The position numbers and the translations under genes are program-made. The notes under the pieces are model-generated. The model searched no databases and was not told the origin of the DNA. It saw nothing but the letters and a program-made list of their open reading frames with translations. A stretch of 64,000 nucleotides of DNA from Astrocystis sublimbata (Eukaryota > Ascomycota > Sordariomycetes > Xylariales > Xylariaceae): assembly GCA_022453515.1 (NCBI GenBank), contig JAJNNY010000002.1, positions 1,280,838-1,344,837 of the forward strand, written 5' to 3'. This document shows positions 55,755-64,000 of the stretch, one piece after another. How positions within the stretch are numbered: the first letter of the stretch is position 1; every line of letters begins with the position of its first letter.

Positions 55755-56456
55755 CTTGGAACTCGGTCGCGATCTGTAAGGAGCATGAATCGTAGAGAAA
55801 ACAGATGAGTCGAAGGCATGGTATTAATGATAAGAGCCAAAAGCTGCCACAAAGGTGATAGGAATATGCGTGTTAGCAATGTCTTACATGTGTGTTACAT
55901 GCCAACAGTAATTATCCCTTTGACTGCATTTGGCAACAAAAGCCGTCAAGCCGCTAAACAAGGTCTATGCACCCAATCAAAAGATTCCATAGAGAGCTAC
56001 CTCCCTCTATACTGTATTATGCCCATAATGGAAGTCGCCCCGCCAAGAGGCACTACAGAGGTTGGCGAGGTTACCATGTTAGAAACTAAATTTAGCTATA
56101 TGATATTGCAAGAAAAGAGGGTTTAAATAAATCCGAGCAAAGTCCCCTTGTTTCCCTGTACAGGACAAGTATTGCGCGTAAAAGGGTTGCCCTGGGCTTC
56201 GAGAGCGATTATCATTAGTTCCTAGCGCGGCGCCCTCGGCGGCGAGTGTAGGATAAGCTAGGAGGCTAAGGGTTCTCCACGAAAAGGGGGGAAAGAAGGT
56301 TGTGGCAGCTTCGTTTATTTCATGAGGGATAAGCAGGACCCCTGCATCACGACCACCCCCCATCACGACCAGGCCCTTGGCAACACCACACCCACACCTT
56401 CCTAAGCTATTTAAACCACTAATACGCTGTTTGAAAGCCGTTTTCTGGTGTTTTTA
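55755..56456. other. Transition from the gene region to the repeat block
   Basis: No gene supported. The part after about 56,130 is GC-richer than the DNA to its right and includes CACGACCACCCCCCATCACGA-type runs (split over 56349-56370). It may be flank or internal sequence of the transposon remnant that follows. Confidence 0.4.
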
Positions 56457-56750
56457 TTAGTTTCTAGCGTTTATAACCTCTATAACCTCTTCTGTTTCCG
56501 TATCCTCGCGTTCTGGGACGTCTTCATCGGCGGCTTCGTCTGCATATACAATTCTTTGGCGCAATTCGCGTTTTGCCTTTCGTACGTGCGTCATACGAGT
56601 AAACGACTCGTAAGGCGCTATTTTAACCGCCTTACGCTTGCCTTTATTGTCTTTCTTAATCTTGGCTTCCAGAATTGCAACCTTTGCCTCCAAAAACGCG
56701 ATGGTTTGAGCCTTCTGATCTAAAGCCTTACTAGCTTTTGCAGAAAACAG
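56457..56750 (-). pseudogene. C-terminal tail of a Fot1/pogo-like transposase, degenerate
   Basis: The minus strand encodes a coiled-coil tail: AKASKALDQKAQ, then IAFLEAKVAILEAKIKKDNK, the basic KGKRKAVKI, and an acidic end. This helix-then-basic arrangement is characteristic of the extreme C-terminus of fungal Fot1/pogo-family DNA transposases. Upstream sequence turns AT-rich with stops in all frames, so the DDE catalytic domain is lost or mutated. It marks the left border of the repeat block. Identification is by resemblance. Confidence 0.45.
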
Positions 56751-56905
56751 CCTTTATAATAGATTATTAAATAAAGGATAAGTTACTATTAGCTTTTTCG
56801 TATTAGCTTATAGTTGTTGGCTTTTAGAGGGTATTTCTATAATAATTTTAGAAATTATTATTAAAAAATTAGGTATAGCGGGTCGTTTTTCTGCTATAAT
56901 GTTAC

Positions 56906-56919
56906 AACCATGATTTTGG
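56906..56919 (+). repeat. Left 14-bp terminal inverted repeat
   Basis: AACCATGATTTTGG, an exact inverse of 61363-61376. Confidence 0.7.
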
Positions 56920-59900
56920 TGTCTTGGTGTTAAGCACCCTGTTATGGCAGTGCGTGCGCCAATGGGGTCCTCCCCGTGGCCTGCAATTGTAACTTTCAAT
57001 GGGGTCCCCCTATTTATCTTGGGGTCTCTGATGTTGTATTGTATTTGCGACTGGTATTGCTTGTCGCTTCTGTTTTTGTTATCCTATGCGTTTCGGCTGT
57101 GGTCCGCGACCCATGTTCTGTTGGTTCGTATGTTATGTGCCGGGCCGTATGATAGGCCGGCGATACGTTGTAATGTATTTTTAGGGGTTTGTTATGTATC
57201 CTGTATGGTATATATGTGGGTATTTATCTCGCTATGCAGCCGAGTCTGCCTTGCTATATATGTTGGCTATATATGTAATGTTATATATCTTAATTGAGCA
57301 TTGATCTATTAATATAGTTTTTATATTTTGTTGTATTGTTGGTTTATTTTATTTCGCTATTGTTTTGTTAACGTAACGCGTTATTTTTTAAAATGGCTAA
57401 TTATGTTAAAACGCGATTTTATTCTCTTTTGTATTTGTATTTAAACCTAGCGCTAGTTATTATTATTATGGGCCTAATAGTTACGTTAGTACTTATTATT
57501 GATTATAAGTAAGATGCCTTCTATAGCCCATCCTCCGTTCTTATAATATACGGAGTTTATTATCCTTACGTCTTTTTCTTTTTTGTTGTTTTTAGACGAT
57601 GAGCTATCTGGTTTTTAATATTATTTTGGTAGTTCTTTAGTGCCTTTTTTTAGCGATATTTTTTAGCGTGTTAACGTTAAATTTGTTGTATACCGTCCTG
57701 TTGAACCCTACGAGTGCGATTATTGCTGTGTTGCTGCTTACTCGCTATCTCTGGTATGTATCGAAGCTATAGAGCCGGCTTTAGGCGTCTTTAGTACTAT
57801 TGCTTTTTAAGGCGTCGAGCGAACTACGGATAAATTCTTTATACGGGTTATTGGCGTTAAGCTTATAGGCGTTATTAGCTTTGAGGTGTAACGCTAGCCC
57901 GATAATCGTCCCTTTTCTGACTGGTATCCCATCCGTGTGCCTTGTGTACTAGGTCCTTTTTACGTTATACCCCCCTTGGAAGTTAATTGCCATATATTCG
58001 TATACGTTGAGCCTGAGGCTTGGTTAACTAGCTATAAGGTTATTACTAATTAGTTTAATCCTAATACTCCCGATTCGGGTGACCGTATTTCGCTAGCTAT
58101 TAAAGCGAGTTATTTTTATTATTGTCTGTATGCTAAACGGTATAGTGTTTATATATATAATACTAAAGCCGATTTTAAGGTATATGTTTATGATTATATG
58201 CTTTATGGGCGTCGAGCTTCGCGTGGTTACGATTGGATTGGACCTTACGCTTGTTGTTTTTCTAGCTATAATCGCTAGCTCTTATTCGGTTACGTTAGCT
58301 AATATCGCTTTTTATTCCGCGGATGTCTCCCTGGCTTTGGACCTCGGCCCTAATGCCTTACGGTTATTATAGTGGTTATTAGCGATTTTTTTGCTATAAT
58401 TATAATTGTTTCTGCTTTATCCGGGAAGTAAAGAAGGTTGTTCGGAAATAATAGTATTAGAAGATTATAGTATATAGGGATGATAAAGATAGCGTTTAAT
58501 TATATCTGGATATATATACTAGCGATTGCGATATAGGATTCCTATTTTTGGGTACTGACTTATTAACGAGTTCTAACTGTAGTGGTAACAAAGTATATGT
58601 TAAGGGTCTGAGACTTAATATAGAACTTTGTATGTTGCGTATGTGTAGTATTTGCGTCCTGGCGTAGTGGAGCAACGTTGTTTGGACCTACTTTATTTTC
58701 TTGGTGGAGGGTTCTATAGGGAAGATATAGGGTTTAAATTTCTTATTAACCGGGTTTGGCGTAATAATTAACCCTATGTTTAGTATTAGTTTCTTTTATT
58801 TTTCCTTTGATAATCTCCCTTTTAGTACTATTAACCTTTATCCCCTGTTCTTTTGTATAATTAATATAAAGTGTTAATCTAATGTTTTAATAGACCGGGT
58901 TTATTATTTTAATATTGGTTCTGGGTTATAGTTTCGCCCGTTTAATGCGTGGCTGCCTGTTTGGCGTAAGTTAGCTATATATATTAGTGATATAGATAAG
59001 CTTTACCGTATTAGGAAAAAGAATTTGGTTAAATATAATATATTGGTTATAATTTTTATCTATGTCCCTTTTTTTTTTGCAGAGCAGGATATTTGTTCCG
59101 GTATATATAATGTGTTAGATTAAGTATCGAGGATAGAGGTGGATAAGCCATCCGGTAAAAATGCAAAGGTAAAACAACCGATAAAGGTAGAGGTCCCTGA
59201 CTCTAACAATAATAATATTGTTCTTGGAAAGAAGAGATATCGCGGTACTATATTTATTTTCTATTTTAGTATATGGCCGCTCTCCGGTATATCTAAGATC
59301 GTAGGGGGGCTTACTACTAACAAGCCTAGTGTTGCTTTACCTGCTTTGGAGATTTGACACCCTTTTACTACTATATTCTGGATATAAAAAGGTAATCTTT
59401 TTAAGCCTAATAATAATAGGGATACTGAATTTAAAACGTAATAGATTAGGTTAGACTAGTTTTATTTAATTATTCGCTTATTTACTTAATAAAAACTATT
59501 ATCTGCCTCTACCTTTTGTATAAATCTATTTAATACTAGGGACGAATATATCCCTGCTATCCCGGGTCTTGCTATTTTTAAGAATAGAAGTGTTTTTACC
59601 TCTATAAATAAGTAATTCCTTTCTAACTAGTCTATATTTATACCCGGGTAATCTCGTAGGTCCTGGTTAGATAAATATATGCATAGCTTTCTCCACTTTA
59701 CTAAGTACACCTTTTTTATATACTTATCTATAACTAAGAAATTGTTTTAGTACCCTAAGATTTATTTATAGTGTTTAAACATATCCTTGTTACTTAATAG
59801 TATGTTGTTTATAACGATATACTCCTTAGAAGTGTCTAATAGTTAAGTATTCCAATATTTACTAAGATAACTATGTGTTTCTAGTAATTTTGCTTATATA

Positions 59901-59964
59901 GTTTTAAATAGCCTGGTTTTCCCGTATAGACATAGTGATATAAGCCGTGCTAAATACTGTCAGT

Positions 59965-60180
59965 TAGTATTATTTTTGAAAGGGCGTGGTCTTGGCCCAC
60001 CCTAGTGTTGGGCTGAGGGGGGTTATCAAGGGGGGTACCCCCCTATAGGGGCCCCTAAGGGGCCCCCCCGGAGGGTTAGGGATGGGGCCCCGATAGGGGT
60101 GGGTGGTTCCTGCATAAGGAGGCTTACCGAAAACGGGTGGGATAGACCCAACCAACCCCGCTCGGCGCAGCCGTTTCTAT
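59965..60180. repeat. GC-rich island with G/C-run palindromes inside the AT-rich element
   Basis: Within DNA that is otherwise mostly A and T, this stretch has repeated runs of five to seven G or C and nested palindromes such as GGGGGGTACCCCCC (about 60029-60042) and TAGGGGCCCCTA (about 60046-60057). The edges are sharp. CA dinucleotides are scarce in the core, which may be why RIP left it GC-rich. It may be a structural repeat of the element. Confidence 0.6.
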
Positions 60181-60442
60181 ATATGAAAAGTTACTTACGT
60201 TGTTTTAATACAAGCTGTTCTGCCACCCAGTGTTCTATCTTTTCCAGAAGTACCCATAAGCTGTTAAAGATTAGCTATTCGTACTCCGGGGGGGCTTCTT
60301 TAAACATATCGTTAGTATAAGCGCGGATGTTACCGTAATATAAGATTAAATCCCGCAGATACGTTGCCTTGAACTGAGATATAAATTCCTCCCGCGCTTT
60401 AATTAATACTGCCTAAAACTAGAACTCGTTCTTGGTTTCTTT

Positions 60443-60860
60443 CTAGTAGGACTTCGGCTGTTCTATAGTCCTACCCATATAGACTACCCCCTTTTTGTGG
60501 AGGTATTTCCACGCGGCGACTCTATTTTTAGTTAACCCTATATTGGGGTAGAACCTGTTGATGTTAAAGGCGCGGGGGTCGCGTATTTGCTGTTTTCCGC
60601 TCCACTCTCCGATCACGTGGTAATAGGGGGCCCCGTTTTTGTATTGCTTACGCACGGCGTAGTAATAATAGAAGTTGATTCTTTTAATTCCCGCAAGGAA
60701 TAGGTCCGGTTCGAGCATATAGTATAGATACGTTAGAAATACCGATTTAGTATTAAGTTTAAATCTCCCTAGGTCGAGTGGATCGTATAGTCCCAGCTCT
60801 TATAATAGAGCTGGAAATACGGGAGCGGATTTTTAACTTTGATTTAATTGTTGGCGTACG
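60443..60860 (-). pseudogene. Degenerate transposon ORF of unknown family
   Basis: The minus strand keeps a readable frame of about 115 codons with one TAA near 60800: ELGLYDPLDLGRFKLN, then YLYYMLEPDLFLAGIKRINF, YYHVIGEWSGKQQIRDPRAFNINRF and AAWKYLHKKGVVYMGRTIEQP, ending at 60443. Aromatic and basic residues are frequent, as in DNA-binding or replicase proteins, but no transposase signature is recognised. It lies beside the GC-rich island inside the 4.47-kb element and is presumably part of its coding region. Confidence 0.4.
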
Positions 60861-61362
60861 AATAGAGGCGAACTTTGTGGTATTTAAGCACTTTGTTGGC
60901 TATATAGCGGGGTTACATCGAACCCACTTCCCTACAGGGGCCTGCTATCCATTAGAGAGTGTGGCTAACATGGCTGCGACTAGTTGGAGAATATACGCCG
61001 TTATGGAGTTTGCGGGGCGCTATTAGGCATAACGAAGTCGCCCAGGGATCCTATAGAAAATGGAGTATTAGAGCAGTTAAGCGACGGTACAGGACTACCG
61101 CTAATACGGCTTTCTATATCGCTCTCCAGTTGGAACAATTAACTCGTATTAAAAAGCATTGCTTTATGTTTTTCTATTGTATATCGCACAATAGAATTAT
61201 AACTTATGTCTGTTTTTCTATCCTTTTTATATGTTTATTCTACTATATTATTAGTAACTATGATTTCCTAGCTACTTTAAACTGTTGGTTATATTTGTTA
61301 TGTTTTTCTACATGCGACGCGTCGCTTATGTATGTGCAGTATCCCTTGTACCAACGGTTCAG

Positions 61363-61376
61363 CCAAAATCATGGTT
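61363..61376 (-). repeat. Right 14-bp terminal inverted repeat
   Basis: CCAAAATCATGGTT on the plus strand, an exact inverse of 56906-56919. Confidence 0.7.
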
Positions 61377-61635
61377 AACTTTTTAATATTACGAACCAAC
61401 AGGGCGCACGACCTATTAAAAAGACCTAGCGCGAGAGGGGATAGCTATGTTCTAAGCTAGTGACGTAAGACGAGACCAGGAGACAAGCTATACGCTACAA
61501 TAAGGCGCTACAAAGGTTACATAATAGATAGGAGGATCGGAGAACGATCTAGATATCTAGGATTAAAAGATAGCTATACAATCTAGTTATTTAGGACCAA
61601 AGGATAAGAGGAATATCTTATAATCTATACTAAGA

Positions 61636-61886
61636 TATAAAGGAAAGAAATATTATATAGCCTCGATAGTATTCCTATATATCTAGTCTTTCCTTATTTT
61701 ACTATTTAATTTAAGCATACTAATAGTTCTTAGAATGGGAATAATCTCCTGACGACTTAGTAAACGATACTTTATATTGCTTAGCGATCCTTTGTTATAA
61801 GCTTAGCCCTTATCCTTAGGAACATAAACCCACTAAGACCCCTACTCTACCCTATACTCAGTGTTACGGATAGAGCAGTTGTTACA
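61636..61886 (-). repeat. LTR-like repeat, left copy (251 bp), inverted
   Basis: On the minus strand this runs TGTAACAACTGC ... CCTTTATA. It is the inverse of the copy at 62087-62337, same length, about 20 differences, all transitions. The TG...CA-type ends of the partner suggest an LTR. Confidence 0.75.
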
Positions 61887-62086
61887 TATAAGCGTTAGTG
61901 CTACTATTCTTATAATACCCTTCTTTTTGAGCATTATATATTTTGAGGATAGCGGTACCTGACGATCTTTTAGACATATCCCAGCTGTTGCCTAGGCCTT
62001 TTTTATAGTTCTTAGCTTTAGAGTGTCTTTACGAGCCACTTTATACGCCATCACTATGTCTTTTTTAGAAGGCTTCAAGCCAAGGC

Positions 62087-62337
62087 TGTAACAACTGCTT
62101 TATCCGTAACACTGAGTACAGGGTAGAGTAGGGGTCTTAGTGGGTTTATGTTCCTAAGGATAAGGGCTAAGCTTATAACAAAGGATCGCTGAGCAATATA
62201 AAGTATCGTTCACTAAGTCGTTAGGAGGTTACTCCTATTCTAAGAACTGTTGGTATGCTTAGATTGAATAGTGAAGTAAGGAAAGACTAGATATATAGGA
62301 ATACCGTCGAGGCTATATAGTATTTCCTTCCTTTACA
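62087..62337 (+). repeat. LTR-like repeat, right copy (251 bp)
   Basis: Runs TGTAACAACTGC ... CCTTTACA on the plus strand, with TGT..ACA ends typical of LTRs. It is separated from its inverted partner by 200 bp (61887-62086), so the two could fold into a long hairpin. Fewer C-to-T-type changes than the left copy at most differing sites. Confidence 0.75.
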
Positions 62338-62772
62338 CAATTGTGTATCTCTATTGTTTTTTAGAGACCGTAGAGACCCGTTTCTATTATTTCTTAGAGA
62401 CTATAGAGATTCTCTGTTACGTTATAGAGATATGTTACGTAATATCGAATACTTTTATATCCGATATTTATATATTTGTACTTGCCTTGTATAACCCCTT
62501 GTTATGTGGCTACGCTGGGCCTTCCTAACTGGCCTATCCTACAGTTGGTTTATAATATTATCCCTCTCCTTCTAGGTTTATTACCCTTAATAAATACTAA
62601 TAAGTATCCCTTTTTTTTCCTGGTTTATCGAATTCTTTTTTTCCCTAGCTTGTTTTTTTTATTTATTATATCTGGTTATATTACTAAGACTAACCGTAGT
62701 ATATGGAAAAAATCGTCTACTAAAAGTTGTTATAAATTAGTTGAATCTATTAGCTAATTCGGTTTCGAGGTT

Positions 62773-63252
62773 ATGCCCTGCTCTTGTTATTTTAATAAAG
62801 GTCTTATATATAAAATACTGGAGAATCGGAATCGGTGTAATTACTGTAGTGATATAAATATGTTTTTTTACAACGGGAATCATATATCGCTAGTTTCTTT
62901 TCGGTAAATTCGTGCCAAGAAGGATCGTATTAATAAGGAGCGTTGTACTGCTGAGCAGCAGTTTTAAAAACTTACTGCTCGTATTAGTTATCTAGGTTGT
63001 CAGTCTGACTTCCTTCGTAAAAGGGGCGTAAAGTTTATCCAGCGTGGTCTTTAGAACCTGGATAAGCTGGAGGAACAAGAGCGTTTGGAGGAGAAGCAGA
63101 GGCGAATAGTAGAAAAGCAGGCTTATCTATTTTTAACTATTGCTTTTTCCGATTTCTCCCTTAGTTCCCCTTCGATTTAGGATCTCGACCCTTTTTTTCT
63201 AGCCTTAGTTAGTTAGAATGCTAGCGGTAAAACTGGTTTACTTTCTGGCTAG
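62773..63252 (+). pseudogene. Degenerate Cys-motif/coiled-coil ORF associated with gypsy elements
   Basis: The frame from ATG 62773 reads MPCSCYFNKGL, ENRNRCNYC, then a long charged coiled coil (RAKKDRINKERCTAEQQ, stop, KLTARISYLGCQSDFLRKRGVKFIQRGL, stop, NLDKLEEQERLEEKQRRIVEKQ) and ends SGKTGLLSG. Stops at about five places fit Gln or Trp codons altered by transitions. Many fungal genomes carry proteins with a short Cys motif, a RKxxFLKxRGxEMxRRGLxSLDEL-like coiled coil and a Ser-rich end, often next to gypsy retroelements; this resemblance is from memory. The ORF lies antisense to, and slightly overlapping, the chromodomain end of the gypsy relic on the other strand. Confidence 0.5.
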
Positions 63253-64000
63253 CCTTTTATAAGTGTTTTTTAGGTTCCTACGTATTTTCTGTATATAAGT
63301 ATCCTTTCTATTTTACTAAGTATTTAAACATGCTTTTATTTTAATATAAATCTAGTATTTTTTTGATTTTAAATTTTTTATAATTAGGTTCTATCTCGAG
63401 TTTTGTTTTAAGTTTAGTATTATTAGGTGCTTTTTTTAGCAAGGAGATATAGAATATTAGGTATCTCTTTATTCCTTTGGGTAGCTTAAGCAGGTAGTTT
63501 AATTTTAATCTAATTTCCTTCATCTTAAATAGTTTAATCTATTTAAAGTCTAATTTTTCGTTTAGTTTTTTTATTTCGATATTTCGTTTTAAAAAATAGA
63601 CCTTATTTTTTTTTAAAGTTAGTTTTAATAACCTGTTTTTATTATAATAAGCTTTTATTTGTTTTTAGATAAACGTAAACTTTTATTATAGTTTCTATTA
63701 TAGGCCTAAGGCTGCCTTGGCTTGATTTTCTGCTTGGGGTGCTGTAATTCCTAGAATCGCGGTTTTTTCTTCTGGGTTAAACCTATAGTTCGCTTTAAAG
63801 GGTAATATCTTTAGACTTATTAACTAAACTATTATAGGCATATTCTACTACTAGTAGTAACTTAACCTAGTTGTTTTACTATTCGTTAAAATAGTATTAG
63901 AGGTACTACTTTAGTATTTAATTTAGCTTTTCTATCTATCCGTCTGTCTAAGGGTAATAAGCTATAGATATTCTATATTTAACCCCTAATGTTTTTATAA
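63210..64000 (-). mobile_element. Ty3/gypsy chromovirus pol remnant (integrase C-part and chromodomain), RIP-mutated, runs off the window
   Basis: Read from 64000 downward. The integrase core motif appears as KTLGLNIEYL..., YYP-stop-TDG-stop, KLN-stop, LK-stop-YL: stops fall exactly where gypsy integrases have Gln (for example TAG at 63950-63948 and 63938-63936). A GPY-like and C-terminal region follows with LKLPKGIKRYLIFYISLLKKAP and LEIEPNYKKFKIKKILDLY. The chromodomain is FKYLVK-stop-KGYLYTENT-stop-EPKKHL, with TAG at 63310-63308 and 63280-63278 in place of the two conserved Trp. All these changes are C-to-T or G-to-A. Reverse transcriptase and gag would lie right of the window. Not functional. 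Confidence 0.85.

Larger units (their letters stand above)
56906..61376. mobile_element. 4.47-kb AT-rich element bounded by 14-bp terminal inverted repeats, RIP-degraded
   Basis: AACCATGATTTTGG at 56906-56919 recurs as its exact complement at 61363-61376. The interval between is strongly TA-rich, has stops in all frames and only shreds of coding sequence, the best being on the minus strand at 60443-60860. Depletion of CA/TG and excess of TA is the expected outcome of RIP. Boundaries are judged only from this one repeat pair, and no target-site duplication is certain. The family of element is unknown (DNA transposon by its ends). Confidence 0.5.

Noticed and set aside
57301..59140. Several short open frames in the left half of the 4.47-kb element
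   Set aside because: Very TA-rich with stops in all frames and no stretch matching a known transposon protein; cannot be distinguished from RIP-generated noise.
1..64000. CRISPR array or prokaryotic operon structure
   Set aside because: No regularly spaced repeats, and the intron-rich fungal genes exclude a prokaryotic origin.

Overview
The window is nuclear DNA of a filamentous ascomycete (Pezizomycotina, probably a Sordariomycete). The signs are short spliceosomal introns of about 45-120 nt with GTRNGT donors, CTRAC-like branch sites and YAG acceptors, conserved fungal single-copy genes on both strands, an intron-bearing elongator tRNA-Met, and an AT-rich repeat block carrying the signature of repeat-induced point mutation (RIP). 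The species assignment is inference. Exon boundaries were read by eye from splice motifs and from frame and family continuity.

Positions 1-43,400 hold a conserved housekeeping core with long gene-free spacers. In order: tRNA ligase Trl1 (cut by the left edge), an ankyrin protein, RNase P subunit Rpp40, tRNA methyltransferase Trm11, the GID E3 ligase receptor Gid4/Vid24, exon-junction protein Mago, an unknown protein, a small Cys-rich protein, beta-COP (Sec26), tRNA-Met(CAT), a small membrane protein, a GLD2-like glycerol/glyceraldehyde reductase, tRNA-Lys(CTT), a HIT protein, RNA polymerase subunit Rpb12, GPN-loop GTPase 1 (Npa3), a BTB protein, a multi-pass membrane protein, signal peptidase Sec11 and an orphan gene. 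Three genes act on tRNA (Trl1, Rpp40, Trm11), two on RNA polymerase (Rpb12, and Npa3 in its nuclear import), and two on the secretory route (Sec26, Sec11).

Positions 45,500-55,800 form an accessory segment resembling a broken specialised-metabolite cluster. It contains a frameshifted BTB gene, a decayed NRPS piece (tail of an N-methyltransferase domain joined to half a condensation domain), a 14-helix MFS exporter interrupted by one TAA, an intact GliT-like dithiol oxidase/thioredoxin reductase, a scrap of a second flavoprotein, an intact class I methyltransferase, a membrane-protein relic and an intact two-exon methyltransferase resembling GliN. The self-protection and methylation genes read through while the synthetase and exporter are broken, which suggests decay after loss of the product.

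Positions 56,450-64,000 are AT-rich, RIP-damaged transposons: a Fot1/pogo-like transposase tail, a 4.47 kb element bounded by 14-bp inverted repeats with a GC-rich island inside, a pair of 251-bp LTR-like repeats in inverted orientation differing only by transitions, a decayed coiled-coil ORF, and, running off the right edge on the minus strand, a Ty3/gypsy chromovirus whose conserved Gln and Trp codons have become stops.
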